Positions 1-8,267 of a DNA stretch of 50,517 nucleotides are shown piece by piece. The notes under the pieces were generated by a model. That model did no database searches. It worked only from the letters and a program-made list of their open reading frames with translations, and was not told the origin of the DNA. Source of the DNA: an uncultured Pirellulaceae bacterium (GTDB taxonomy: Bacteria > Planctomycetota > Planctomycetia > Pirellulales > Pirellulaceae); the NCBI GenBank assembly GCA_937928215.1, contig CALFWL010000020.1, positions 1 to 50,517 of the forward strand. The letters are read 5' to 3'. The number at the start of each line of letters is the position of its first letter. Position 1 is the first letter of the stretch. A program made the position numbers and the translations under genes.

Positions 1-40
1 TTCCTTCGATTTTGGTTCAATGCGAAAAATCTCAGGGGGT

Positions 41-60
41 TTGGGGGACTGGTCCCCCAA
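41..60. repeat. Perfect inverted repeat (8-bp arms, 4-nt loop)
   Basis: TTGGGGGA and TCCCCCAA flank the loop CTGG, giving a very stable GC-rich hairpin. No T-run follows on either strand, so it is not a textbook intrinsic terminator. It lies downstream of the P450 gene at the end of the sugar operon, with the istA remnant in between. It could be a 3' stabilising hairpin or part of a dispersed intergenic repeat. Its function is not determined. Confidence 0.5.
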
Positions 61-75
61 GAATTCCCCAACATT

Positions 76-429
76 TTAAATTCTTGTTTTAGGAATAACA
101 AAGGTCACCCCTCGCTCCAATTCACGCTGAACCAATACAATCCGTTTCTGCTCGAAAATGAGTCGCGCGACCGAGTTTGTTGCGAGTGTTACGAAATGAG
201 TTTTCGATGGAGCGTGTTCGGAACTTCCAAACCGTGTGATCTCGGAGGCTCCGATGGCAAATCGTTTAGTTCGACTTTCGCAGAAATTGATTTTACTCGC
301 GTTTTTGGCGATTTCTGATCTGCCATTTTCGAGGCAAGCGTCGACGATTCCCCAAAAAAACAGCCTTCGCGTAGCGGGATTATGAAAAAGTGCGAAAGAC
401 GAACTTAGGTATGGACAAATTACCCGCAA
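76..429 (-). other. Doubtful 117-aa ORF in the istA-remnant region
   Basis: This frame starts at 429, inside the istA remnant, and has no convincing ribosome binding site. It shows no signal peptide, membrane segment or domain I recognise. The plus strand of the same stretch also carries short open frames (for example from the ATG near 253), as would be expected of the upstream part of a degraded insertion sequence. It is recorded so the reader knows what occupies 61-430. I do not regard it as a real gene. Confidence 0.12.
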
Positions 430-630
430 TTAAGCAACGCAGGCTACTCTCAACGGCGGATCGCAAAAACGCTCGGCTTCTCACGCGGAGCCGTTGTGCG
501 TCACTTGGCCTCGTTTGGCTCCAGCAGTACCAAGGCGCAAACCGGCTCCGCCGCTGAAGCGCAAACCGGGTCGCCCGATCCAAACTGTCACCAACTGTTC
601 CGACGGTCCTTATTTGCAGTCCGGACTTGA
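411..630 (+). pseudogene. Remnant of an IS21-family istA transposase gene (N-terminal part, frameshifted)
   Basis: The ATG at 411 reads MDKLPAIKQ and then loses frame near 435-438. The neighbouring plus frame continues AGYSQRRIAKTLGFSRGAVV, a helix-turn-helix segment typical of the start of IS21-type IstA. A low-complexity AQTGS stretch and a Cys/Phe-Arg segment (NCHQLFRR) follow, as in IstA before its integrase core. The frame stops at 628-630 and runs into the 3' end of the P450 gene. No DDE integrase core, no istB and no clear terminal inverted repeat are visible, so this is a dead fragment of about 70 codons. The ORF track misses it because it contains no long open frame. The identification rests on motif memory. 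A search of the repaired peptide against IstA proteins would settle it. Confidence 0.6.
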
Positions 631-1776
631 GGCCGATGATTCAAGCTTCACAGTTAATTCGTGATACGCGTTGACCCGTTCGTAGTCGGCTTCTTTCTCG
701 ACCTTGCGACGCTCGGAAACGATCGTGATCGCAGAAATCATTTCGGTCAGTTTCTTGAACAATCCCCGGATGATCACTCTCGCATGAGCGGCACCCGGAC
801 AATTATGAACGCCTTTGCCGAAGGCGATATGCGGGTTCGGCTTCCGGTCAATCTGAAACTGCTCAGGATCGTCGAAAACGCTGTCGTCGAAATTAGCAGC
901 GGCCCAATTGAGCGAAACAAGATTCCCGGCTGGTACATCAACACCATGCACGCTGGTGTCGACCGGGCAGATCCTAGCAAGATGCGTTACCGGTGAAGCA
1001 AATCGGAAAAGCTCCTCCGAAGCCGTAATGATCAGCTTTGGATTGGCTCGCATCGCGATTAGCGCGCTGGGTTGATCGGCCAACAAGCCGAACGCTGTGG
1101 CGACTGAGTTGATAATCGTGTCACGACCGCCTGCGAATGCGATGTTGGCATAGCCTTGCATTTCTTCCCGAGTCAAAGGTCGGCCATCAAAACGAGCTTT
1201 GACCAACGCGGAGAAAAAGTCATCTCCCGGATCGGATTCCGCCTGATCGAAAAGCGAATTGGTGTACGCTTCCATCTCAGCTCCCTTGGAGACTCCGCTT
1301 TCGTCGCGAAAAACATGAGTCCCCCAAGTGATCCAGATTTCAGCTTCGGACTCCGGCATGTTCAGCAAATACGTCAGCGCACGAGACTGTAGAGGAATCG
1401 CGAACTGCCGGACGATTTCAATTGAGTCTCGCTTCAATGCGTCGACCAGCAACTCCTCGATCAGGTTCTCAATCCGTTGGACGTATGCCGGTTCCAATGG
1501 ACGTCGAAAAAACGGATCGATGAGCCGGCGGTACTCTGCATGAACGGGAGGATCGACCTCCAGCGGATACTGCCTGACCGTTCGTACGTCCTCCTCACGC
1601 GGGATCGGAACACGAAACGGTGCGTCGGAACTGAAGGTTGCATGGTCTCGAGCGGCGGTGCGGACGGCTTTGTGGCCGACCAACATGGCGACCGGTTCTC
1701 CATCGAACTCCGTCTCAAGGACCGGAGACTTGCGACGCGCTTCTTTGAATGGATCACGGTAAGGGCATTCTGGCAT
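610..1776 (-). CDS. Cytochrome P450
   Basis: Soluble bacterial-type P450 monooxygenase of 388 residues. All core signatures are present: the I-helix oxygen-binding motif FAGGRDT (AGxDT type), the K-helix ExxR in SEELFRF, and the heme-ligand loop FGKGVHNCPG with the axial cysteine at residue 326. There is no membrane anchor. The ATG at 1776 is preceded by GAGGTGG at good spacing. The gene lies 32 bases after a [2Fe-2S] ferredoxin gene, which is its likely electron donor. It is the last gene of a sugar-catabolism operon. P450s beside ferredoxins in marine sugar-utilisation clusters are known to remove O-methyl groups from sugars such as 6-O-methyl-D-galactose. That role is inferred here from context only. 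No ferredoxin reductase is present in the window. The 3' end abuts an IS21 remnant. Confidence 0.93.
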   Translation of the reverse strand: MPECPYRDPFKEARRKSPVLETEFDGEPVAMLVGHKAVRTAARDHATFSSDAPFRVPIPREEDVRTVRQYPLEVDPPVHAEYRRLIDPFFRRPLEPAYVQRIENLIEELLVDALKRDSIEIVRQFAIPLQSRALTYLLNMPESEAEIWITWGTHVFRDESGVSKGAEMEAYTNSLFDQAESDPGDDFFSALVKARFDGRPLTREEMQGYANIAFAGGRDTIINSVATAFGLLADQPSALIAMRANPKLIITASEELFRFASPVTHLARICPVDTSVHGVDVPAGNLVSLNWAAANFDDSVFDDPEQFQIDRKPNPHIAFGKGVHNCPGAAHARVIIRGLFKKLTEMISAITIVSERRKVEKEADYERVNAYHELTVKLESSASSPDCK

Positions 1777-1808
1777 GAGCCACCTCGCAAGATGAAGCCA
1801 GGAAAAAA

Positions 1809-2120
1809 CTACAACGGCACAACGTCAACGACTAGCCCATCCAGATCGTCCGTTAACTCAACCTGACATCCAAGCCGACTACGTTCGTCTGTGCCGTCTT
1901 CTTCGTCCAGCATATCTTGCTCAGCTTCTTCCGCCTTGCCAACCTTACCAAGCCACTCGGGTCGAATCTTGACGTGACAGGTGCAACACGCGCAAACACC
2001 GCCGCACGCACCTTCAATCTCATCGACGCCGTTGGCGGTTGCAATTTCCATCAACGAACCGTTTGCGTCTGAGATTGAGACTTCTGTACCATCGGTAGTC
2101 ACAAAGGTAACTTTTGCCAT
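1809..2120 (-). CDS. [2Fe-2S] ferredoxin (adrenodoxin type)
   Basis: Small electron carrier of 103 residues beginning MAKVTFVTTDG. Cluster ligands follow the C-x5-C-x2-C pattern in ACGGVCACCTCHV, and the fourth cysteine lies in SRLGCQV. This is the vertebrate-type/adrenodoxin fold that feeds electrons to P450s. The ORF track begins at 2258, but that start would overlap the upstream dehydratase gene and add 46 residues unlike any ferredoxin. The ATG at 2120 matches the usual family start. The P450 follows 32 bases downstream, so the two are almost certainly co-transcribed and work together. Many acidic residues near the C-terminal part (AEEAEQDMLDEEDG) fit the partner-binding helix of adrenodoxins. 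Confidence 0.92.
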   Translation of the reverse strand: MAKVTFVTTDGTEVSISDANGSLMEIATANGVDEIEGACGGVCACCTCHVKIRPEWLGKVGKAEEAEQDMLDEEDGTDERSRLGCQVELTDDLDGLVVDVVPL

Positions 2121-2208
2121 TTTCACTTTGCCTGTTGAGCCGTTGCCGATTTGTTTTACGGGATCAATCGCTCGCCCAGCTTTGCAGCGACAGAACCAAC
2201 CATTGGAA

Positions 2209-3300
2209 CTACATGATTCGATGTTGAGCAATCCGGTCCCAGTCGATTTCGACGCCATGCCCCGGTCGATCGGACGCGTACGCGTAACCGTCCCGGATTT
2301 CCATCGGGTGGATCAGAAAATCATCGATTCGGAACGCATGAATTTCCAGCAGGGACGCATTCGGAATCGCTGCTAGGCAACTGACGTGCATCTCCTGAAT
2401 GCCGTGCGTTGTCAGGTTGCGATTGTACGCTTCGGCGATGTGTGCGACTTTCATCAAGGCTGAAATTCCTCCCAGATTGGAAATGTCAGCATCCGGAAAA
2501 GAGATTCCTCCCACCGAAATCATCTGCTTGAACTCATAGATCGAGTGCAGATTTTCTCCACTGGCAACCGGAATCGGACCCTCCATTTCGATCCGACGAT
2601 TGCCTTCAACATCATCCGGAATGATGGGCTCTTCAATCCAGTAAAGATTGTACTGCTCGAACGCGCGAACTGCCCGGAGAGCCTGCTCGACGCTCCACTT
2701 CATGTTCACGTCGACCATCAATTTTCTGTCGGGACCGAGAAACTCACGCACCGCTGCGATCCGCTCACATTCTTGAGCAATCGAATCCCGACCAATTTTG
2801 ATCTTGATCGCGTTGATCCCAGCGTCCAGGAAGCCCTGCGTCTGCGCGAGCAGTTCGTCAATGCTCATGTCAAAATCAATGCCGCCGCCGTACGCTTCGA
2901 CTTTGTTGTCGTGCCCGCCGAGGAAACGCCAGAGAGGTTCCGCTGCAAGTCGTGCTTTCAAATCCCACAGGGCGTTGTCAATCGCCGAAAGCCCAAACAC
3001 GGCAATGCCACTGCGGCCAACGTAGTGCAACGCCCACCACATCTTTTGCCAGAGCTGTTCAATTCGACGAGGATCTTCGCCAACCAGAATTGGCGCGAGG
3101 TTGTCCTTGATTAAAGTGGCAATCGAAGTGCCGCCGACCTGACCTACGCTGTACGTGTAGCCCATCCCGGTCGCACCGTCCTCGGTCATGATTTTAACAA
3201 CCACCAGCGAGAACTCACGTTGCACCCCGTGGACGGCATCGGCCAACGGCTTGGCCAGAGGGACGTGATAAAGTTCAGTTTCGACCGATCGAATTTTCAT
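2209..3300 (-). CDS. Enolase-superfamily sugar-acid dehydratase (mandelate racemase subgroup)
   Basis: Likely removes water from an aldonic acid to give a 2-keto-3-deoxy acid. Visible active-site elements are the K-x-K motif (NAIKIKIG), the three metal acids (Asp in VDVNMKWS, Glu in YWIEEPI, Glu in ASGEN), and a C-terminal His (TTHGIQE) followed by Glu in SLLEIH, the layout of the mandelate racemase subgroup. The substrate cannot be read from sequence; galactonate, fuconate or rhamnonate are all possible. The family-like N-terminus is MKIRSVETELYHVPL at 3300. The ORF can also start at 3354, 18 bases after the aldehyde dehydrogenase stop, which would add an 18-residue tail. It is the seventh gene of the sugar operon. 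Confidence 0.88.
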   Translation of the reverse strand: MKIRSVETELYHVPLAKPLADAVHGVQREFSLVVVKIMTEDGATGMGYTYSVGQVGGTSIATLIKDNLAPILVGEDPRRIEQLWQKMWWALHYVGRSGIAVFGLSAIDNALWDLKARLAAEPLWRFLGGHDNKVEAYGGGIDFDMSIDELLAQTQGFLDAGINAIKIKIGRDSIAQECERIAAVREFLGPDRKLMVDVNMKWSVEQALRAVRAFEQYNLYWIEEPIIPDDVEGNRRIEMEGPIPVASGENLHSIYEFKQMISVGGISFPDADISNLGGISALMKVAHIAEAYNRNLTTHGIQEMHVSCLAAIPNASLLEIHAFRIDDFLIHPMEIRDGYAYASDRPGHGVEIDWDRIAQHRIM

Positions 3301-3372
3301 CTCGCGAGGATAACTGACGGCGGACGCATCTGACAGACTGGTTCGATTTAACATGACTGATTTATCTCTGAT

Positions 3373-4848
3373 CTAATCTGCAAAGTTGACATACATGGTT
3401 TTCTTTTCCAGGTAATTTTCCAATCCGTACCTGCCGTCTTCTCCACCCGTACCGCTGAGTTTATATCCGTTGTGGAAACCTTGACGCTGCTCGCCCATCG
3501 GACGATTAACGTAAATTTCTCCAAATTCCAACTCCAACACCGCTCGCTGGATGAGCCGCATGTCTCGAGTAAACAGGAACGCCGCCAAGCCGTAGTCGCT
3601 ATCGTTGGCCAGCTTCAATGCTTCTTCATAACAGCCAACCTTCATGATAGGGCTGACGACGCCAAACACTTCTTCCCGCATGACTTCCATGTTATTGTTG
3701 CAGTTGGTCAAAATGGTTGGCTCGTACCAGTGACCTTTTTCGAACTGCTTGCCGTCAGGGCGTTTCCCGCCCAACGCCACTTCGGCTCCAGCTTCGACCG
3801 CTTGATTGACAATCTTCTCAAGCTGATCCGTCTCATGGGCGTTCACCTTCGGTCCGATATCGGTTCCCTCGACCATTGGGTCGCCAATTTTTAGCTTGGC
3901 CACGGCTGCCGTGTACTTTTCCAAGAACTGATCGTAGACCGCATCGTGAATGTAAAAGCGTTCCGGACAAGTGCAGACCTGACCGCTGTTCAAGTGCCGG
4001 GACACAACCGCTGCATCCACGGCTTTGTCGACATCACCGTCTTCTAGCAAGATAAACGGCGCTTTTCCTCCCAGTTCCAAGCGGACAGCAATCAAACGTT
4101 CCGCAGCTTTCTTGAAAATCTCCTGCCCCGTCGCGCTGGAACCCGTCATGGTCACCAGTCGAGTAATCGGATTGGTAACCAGTTCTTCTCCCATCGTCGA
4201 ACCGCCGCCGGTCACCAGATTCAGAACGCCATCGGGAATTCCTGCTTGCTTGGCAAGTTCGCCCAATGCGAGCACCGCGACGGGTGTCACTGACGGCGGT
4301 TTGACGACCATCACGTTGCCAGTTGTTAGTGCAGGGCCAATTTTGCGACACGCCAAAGCGAGCGGAAAGTTCCACGCCGCGATCCCAACCGTGACTCCGT
4401 AAGGAATCTTGTGAATCATAATGTGCTCGCCCGGTAAATCGGACGGGAGAATATCCCCCTCGATTCGACGGGCCGCTTGAGCCGGAAAGTTGATGAAGTC
4501 GGCCGACACGTCAACTTCGCCCAACGCCAACGCGTACGTCTTGCCCATCTCTTGAGTCAGAATTTTCGCCAGACGTTCGCGGTTTTCTCGAATCAGATCG
4601 GCGAACTTGGACAAGATCGCACCGCGTTCGACCGCCGGCTTGGCTGCCCACCCAGGCTGAGCGGCTTCCGCGGTTTCCAGCGCTAACTGGGCGTCTTCGA
4701 TTGCGCCAGCTGGAACGGAATACAGCACTTCTTCGGTCGTCGGGCTGGCGACATCGATCGTCTTCCCGGACGACGCGTCCTTCCACTGCCCATTGATATA
4801 CATCCGATAGTGTTCGCGTCCATCAATGGATTCTGTCATCGCAATCAT
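3373..4848 (-). CDS. NAD-dependent aldehyde dehydrogenase, AldA (lactaldehyde/glycolaldehyde) type
   Basis: About 491 residues, normal for the ALDH superfamily. The catalytic cysteine is Cys292 in GQVCTCPERF, the general base Glu is in VRLELGGKAP, and the cofactor-loop glycines are in GSSATG. The C-terminal FHNGYKLSGTGGEDGRYGLE segment resembles E. coli AldA. The usual E-E-V-F-G-P-V is altered to EEVFGVV. In this operon it probably oxidises the aldehyde released by the aldolase (lactaldehyde from a 6-deoxy sugar, glyceraldehyde from a hexose). It could also act on a sugar aldehyde or on formaldehyde from demethylation. The track start at 5091 would run into the kduD-like gene. The ATG at 4848 (MIAMTES) or 4839 fits the family length. 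No strong Shine-Dalgarno is seen at either. Confidence 0.9.
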   Translation of the reverse strand: MIAMTESIDGREHYRMYINGQWKDASSGKTIDVASPTTEEVLYSVPAGAIEDAQLALETAEAAQPGWAAKPAVERGAILSKFADLIRENRERLAKILTQEMGKTYALALGEVDVSADFINFPAQAARRIEGDILPSDLPGEHIMIHKIPYGVTVGIAAWNFPLALACRKIGPALTTGNVMVVKPPSVTPVAVLALGELAKQAGIPDGVLNLVTGGGSTMGEELVTNPITRLVTMTGSSATGQEIFKKAAERLIAVRLELGGKAPFILLEDGDVDKAVDAAVVSRHLNSGQVCTCPERFYIHDAVYDQFLEKYTAAVAKLKIGDPMVEGTDIGPKVNAHETDQLEKIVNQAVEAGAEVALGGKRPDGKQFEKGHWYEPTILTNCNNNMEVMREEVFGVVSPIMKVGCYEEALKLANDSDYGLAAFLFTRDMRLIQRAVLELEFGEIYVNRPMGEQRQGFHNGYKLSGTGGEDGRYGLENYLEKKTMYVNFAD

Positions 4849-4979
4849 GGTTTTGTCTTTGTGTAAAAATGAATCTCTGTATTTTTCGAGAGCCCTGTTA
4901 AGCCCTGTGGACATTGCGTCGCGTGTCATCGGATAAAAATTTGGCCCGCCGAGCAAGTGGTTTAGCAAATGCTGAATCA

Positions 4980-5750
4980 CTACCGCCCCATCCACCCACC
5001 ATCCACAAGCAACGTCGTGCCGTGAACATAATTGGCAGCGTCGGAAGCAAGAAACACAACTGGCCCCTTGAAATCTTCTGGCTCTCCCCATCGACCGGCA
5101 GGAATTCGAGCAAGAATCTGTTCGCTGCGAACCGGGTCGTTTCGCAACGCTTCGGTGTTGTCGGTCGCGATGTACCCGGGAGCGATCGCGTTCACGTTAA
5201 CGCCCTTGCCCGCCCACTCGTTCGCCAACGCCATGGTCAATTGGCCGATACCTCCTTTGCTGGCAGCATATCCGGGAACCGTGATGCCACCTTGATAGGT
5301 CAGCAGTGACGCGGTGAAAATGATTTTCCCGCTGCCACGCTCGATCATTTCCTTGCCCAGCTCACGCGAAAGCACAAACTGAGCGTTGAGGTTTACTTCG
5401 ATCACTTTGTCCCAGTACTCGTCAGGGTGCTCAGCTGCCGGTTTGCGAAGAATCGTGCCAGCGTTGTTAACCAGAATATCGATCCGCGGAAAATCAGATT
5501 TCACTTGTTCGATAAAGCCATACAGCGCTTTTCGATCAGAGAAGTCACACTGGTAAGGTGTGAACGATCGTCCCAAGGCCGTCACTTCGCTTTCGACTTC
5601 GCTGCCGCTCGATTCCAAAGAAGCGGAGACGCCAATGATGTTGGATCCTGCTTCCGCAAGTCCCACGGCCATGGCTTTGCCAATACCGCGTTTGCAACCT
5701 GTGACGACGGCTGTTTTTCCGGAAAGATCGAATGGATGAGCTTGAGGCAT
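4980..5750 (-). CDS. kduD: KduD-like short-chain dehydrogenase (2-dehydro-3-deoxy-D-gluconate 5-dehydrogenase family)
   Basis: Cytosolic NAD(P)-dependent SDR of 256 residues. Nucleotide site TGCKRGIG, structural NNAG, catalytic Ser in FTASLL, and Y-x3-K in GYAASKGG are all present. The DLSGKTAVVTGC start, the INVNAIAPGY-type region and the IPAGRWGEPEDFKGP...VDGGW ending are those of KduD, which interconverts 2-keto-3-deoxy-gluconate and its 5-keto form in uronate breakdown. In this operon the true substrate may be another 2-keto-3-deoxy sugar acid. The ATG at 5750 (MPQAHPFDLSGK) aligns with KduD. The longer track start has no support. A 276-base gap precedes it, containing an inverted repeat that may be a processing or regulatory site. 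Confidence 0.85.
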   Translation of the reverse strand: MPQAHPFDLSGKTAVVTGCKRGIGKAMAVGLAEAGSNIIGVSASLESSGSEVESEVTALGRSFTPYQCDFSDRKALYGFIEQVKSDFPRIDILVNNAGTILRKPAAEHPDEYWDKVIEVNLNAQFVLSRELGKEMIERGSGKIIFTASLLTYQGGITVPGYAASKGGIGQLTMALANEWAGKGVNVNAIAPGYIATDNTEALRNDPVRSEQILARIPAGRWGEPEDFKGPVVFLASDAANYVHGTTLLVDGGWMGR

Positions 5751-5922
5751 AGTGTTTTGTTGGCAGTGTATCGAGTAGTTATTTTGAAAACCGCGACGCG
5801 GTGTGAAAAAGACTGATGCAAGCACCCGTCCATCAGTTTTCTGGCATCAAGATTACAAATGACGCGAGAATAGGTGGCTATACTTTTTCAAGTGATGTCA
5901 AGGACCGAGCGGTTTATCAAAG

Positions 5923-5979
5923 TTGTCTTTCGCTCCGCCAATGCAACGCTTCACGCGACTCTCACGGAGCGAAAGGCGA
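5923..5979 (+). repeat. Long imperfect inverted repeat between dehydrogenase genes (REP-like)
   Basis: CTTTCGCTCCG at 5927-5937 and CGGAGCGAAAG at 5965-5975 are perfect 11-bp complements. Read as plus-strand RNA, the stem extends to 15 bp (5923-5979) with two G-U pairs around a 27-base loop. On the minus-strand transcript the two outer pairs become A-C mismatches. No T-run follows. Its position in the only long gap (5751-6026) of the operon suggests an intergenic repeat element or an mRNA-processing hairpin. Only one copy is seen in this window. Confidence 0.55.
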
Positions 5980-6026
5980 CATTTATTGGTTGCACGTTCC
6001 CAAGTTACTTTATCGCGGGTGCTTAC

Positions 6027-7040
6027 TCAGTTGCAATTGATCAGAAATTTGATCCCATCAGGATTGGCATCGATTGCTTCAAACGTTTCTTGGACCTTGT
6101 CGATCGGATTGATTTGAGTAATCAGCTGGTCCAAGTGCAGCTTGCCATCGGCGGCCAATTGAATCGCCTCATCAAAATCCTGCTCTTCATACAACCGAGC
6201 ACCAATCATCTTGATCTCGGACCAGAAAAACTTGAACAGGTTGACTGGCTTGGGCTGAGGATGAATCGCCACCATCACGATTCGGCCTCGCACGTTAGGT
6301 AATTCGGTCATGGCTTCAACTCCGGCCGCCGATCCGGACACTTCAAAAACGCAATCCGCCATTTTACCATCCGTCAGCTTTCCGACAGCTTCGGCGAGGT
6401 TTTTCTGGGTTGGATTGACAGCCGTGATGCCCAGCGTTTCGGCCAGATCAAGTCGAGATTGATTTACCTCTGATAGAATCACTCGGGCACCTTTTTGAAT
6501 CGCAACCAGTGCAATCAGTAAACCAATCGGGCCTCCACCGATCACGACGCAAGTTTCACCTGATTTGACTTCGCCTAGGCGAACATCATGGCAAGCGACT
6601 GCGGCCGGTTCGATCATCGCGCCGTGCTCTAGGCTCAGTGATTCCGGCAGCGGATGCAATGTGTAAGCGGGTACCGTCCATGACGACTGCATTCCGCCGG
6701 GCATATCGATGCCGATGAATTTCAGGTTCTTGCCGACGTGTTTGAAACCATTGTCGAAATCGGCGGGCTGACCGAAGTGCAGCGGTCGCACGGCAACTCG
6801 ATCGCCAACCGCCACGCTCGAAACACCATCTCCCAGTTCGGCAACTGTCGCGGAAACCTCATGGCCAATGATCTGTGGCATGCTGACTCGTTGATCCATC
6901 GCTCCATGAAAGATGTGGATGTCCGTGCCACAGATTCCGCAGAAAGCGACCTCCAGACGAGCCTCTCCGGCCGCCGGCTTGATCGCTTCGCTGCTTCCGA
7001 CACCGACGGTACGATCGCCGCGATATTCCGCTGATTTCAT
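6027..7040 (-). CDS. Zinc-type medium-chain alcohol/sugar dehydrogenase
   Basis: MDR-family NAD(P)-dependent oxidoreductase of 337 residues, probably oxidising a sugar or polyol hydroxyl. Catalytic zinc ligands are visible: Cys in CGICGTDIH, His-Glu in IIGHEVS, and the EPAAVACH segment. The Rossmann motif is VIGGGPIGLL, and an acidic residue at the end of beta-2 (LSEVNQ) favours NAD. The lobe that normally holds four structural-zinc cysteines (GxCxxC...C type) is RPLHFGQPADFDNGFKHVG here and has none, so only the catalytic zinc is expected. The ATG at 7040 begins MKSAEYRGDRTV, a normal MDR start. Context points to sugar oxidation, but an alcohol or formaldehyde role tied to the P450 cannot be excluded. 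Confidence 0.88.
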   Translation of the reverse strand: MKSAEYRGDRTVGVGSSEAIKPAAGEARLEVAFCGICGTDIHIFHGAMDQRVSMPQIIGHEVSATVAELGDGVSSVAVGDRVAVRPLHFGQPADFDNGFKHVGKNLKFIGIDMPGGMQSSWTVPAYTLHPLPESLSLEHGAMIEPAAVACHDVRLGEVKSGETCVVIGGGPIGLLIALVAIQKGARVILSEVNQSRLDLAETLGITAVNPTQKNLAEAVGKLTDGKMADCVFEVSGSAAGVEAMTELPNVRGRIVMVAIHPQPKPVNLFKFFWSEIKMIGARLYEEQDFDEAIQLAADGKLHLDQLITQINPIDKVQETFEAIDANPDGIKFLINCN

Positions 7041-7160
7041 GTTAGATCTGGTAGAAAATGTAGATTGTCGCGCTCGATGTACTCTGGGAGATCGCCATCG
7101 AGTGTCGGATGAAGAGCCGGATTAAACAGGCAGGAACTTGGTTGGACGACCACCCGCAAT

Positions 7161-8213
7161 TCAGGCCCAACTGAATCGGTAAACCGTCGTTTCGTCGTAA
7201 GTTTCGTCAGGCTGTAGAACACTTCTGGGCGCGCCGTCAATGTTGGGTCCGTTGGGATACTTGGATGTCTCAATGCAGAATCCGCGAAACTGTCCGAACT
7301 GAGCGCCACTTTCTCGTTTCAGATTGTCGGACGTGTACCGCCCAGTGTATAGCAGCGTGCCGGGTTCGGTTGAACGGACCTCAAGTCGCCGTCCAGTCGT
7401 CGGCTCGCTTACTTCCGCGATCTTTTCGAGAGAGCCTGTCGCGTTATCGAACGCGTAAAAATGCTCGAAGCCCATCGGCAGTTTGTCAAACGCATCACCG
7501 ATTCGTTTAGGCTGATTGAAATCTGCCGCCGTTCCTGAAACCATTTCTTCCTGACCGGCGGGTACGTTCGTTTCGTCCGGCACCAAGATTCGATCGCTGA
7601 AAAGTTGGAGCACGTGGTCCAGCACTTTGTCCTGAAATCCATTCAGATTGAAATACGTGTGGTTGGTCAAAGAGACCGGAGTTGCCTTGTCCGTTTTGGC
7701 CCGATAGTTGATTTGCAATTCGTTATCGCTGGTCAAACGATAGGTGACGACAACATTCAGGTTACCGGGAAAGGATTCTTCTCCGTCTTTGCTGGCAAGT
7801 GACAACTTCAGTTCGATCGAATCGTCCGACTCCTCGGTCCCGGCCACATCCCAGACTCGTTTGTCAAAACCCTGAATGCCGCCATGTAGGTGATTGGGGC
7901 CATCGTTGGTTGCCACTTGATGCTCTTGGTCGTCGACTTTAAATTTTCCGTCCTTGATCCGAGCCGCGTAACGCCCAACCAAGCAACCGAAGTAAGGCGA
8001 ATTCGTTTTGTACTCGTCGGCGAAATAGCCCTCCAATGTGTCGAACCCACAAACGATATCGGTCAAGTTGCCGTCTTTGTCGGGCGTGATGATCGAGGTC
8101 ACGGTCCCTCCGTAGGTCATGATTTTGACCGAGACTCCGTGATCGTTCTCCAGCATGAATTGGTCGACTGGCTGACCGTCAAATTTGCCGAACGGCTCTT
8201 GGGTAATTTTCAT
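7161..8213 (-). CDS. galM: Aldose 1-epimerase (mutarotase)
   Basis: Interconverts alpha and beta anomers of a free aldose before oxidation. It is about 350 residues, as in GalM. Conserved elements are the substrate-binding Arg/His segment (GRYAARI, NHLHGG), the catalytic His in VSLTNHTYFN, and the catalytic Glu in FCIETSKYPN. No signal peptide is visible, so it is cytosolic. The track start at 8225 is a TTG; the ATG at 8213 (MKITQEPFGK) is preferred. Placement between a sugar permease and a sugar dehydrogenase implies it supplies the right anomer to the dehydrogenase. Confidence 0.93.
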   Translation of the reverse strand: MKITQEPFGKFDGQPVDQFMLENDHGVSVKIMTYGGTVTSIITPDKDGNLTDIVCGFDTLEGYFADEYKTNSPYFGCLVGRYAARIKDGKFKVDDQEHQVATNDGPNHLHGGIQGFDKRVWDVAGTEESDDSIELKLSLASKDGEESFPGNLNVVVTYRLTSDNELQINYRAKTDKATPVSLTNHTYFNLNGFQDKVLDHVLQLFSDRILVPDETNVPAGQEEMVSGTAADFNQPKRIGDAFDKLPMGFEHFYAFDNATGSLEKIAEVSEPTTGRRLEVRSTEPGTLLYTGRYTSDNLKRESGAQFGQFRGFCIETSKYPNGPNIDGAPRSVLQPDETYDETTVYRFSWA

Positions 8214-8267
8214 TTCGAACTTCAAAAACGATTTTGCGTAAGAGGAGGCGCGATACTTTATCTCACG

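Noticed and set aside
661-996. Plus-strand ORF of 111 codons
   Set aside because: It lies wholly inside the P450 gene on the other strand; the P450 frame has all family motifs.
1809-2258. 149-residue version of the ferredoxin ORF
   Set aside because: The first 46 residues overlap the dehydratase gene and do not look like a ferredoxin; the ATG at 2120 gives the normal length.
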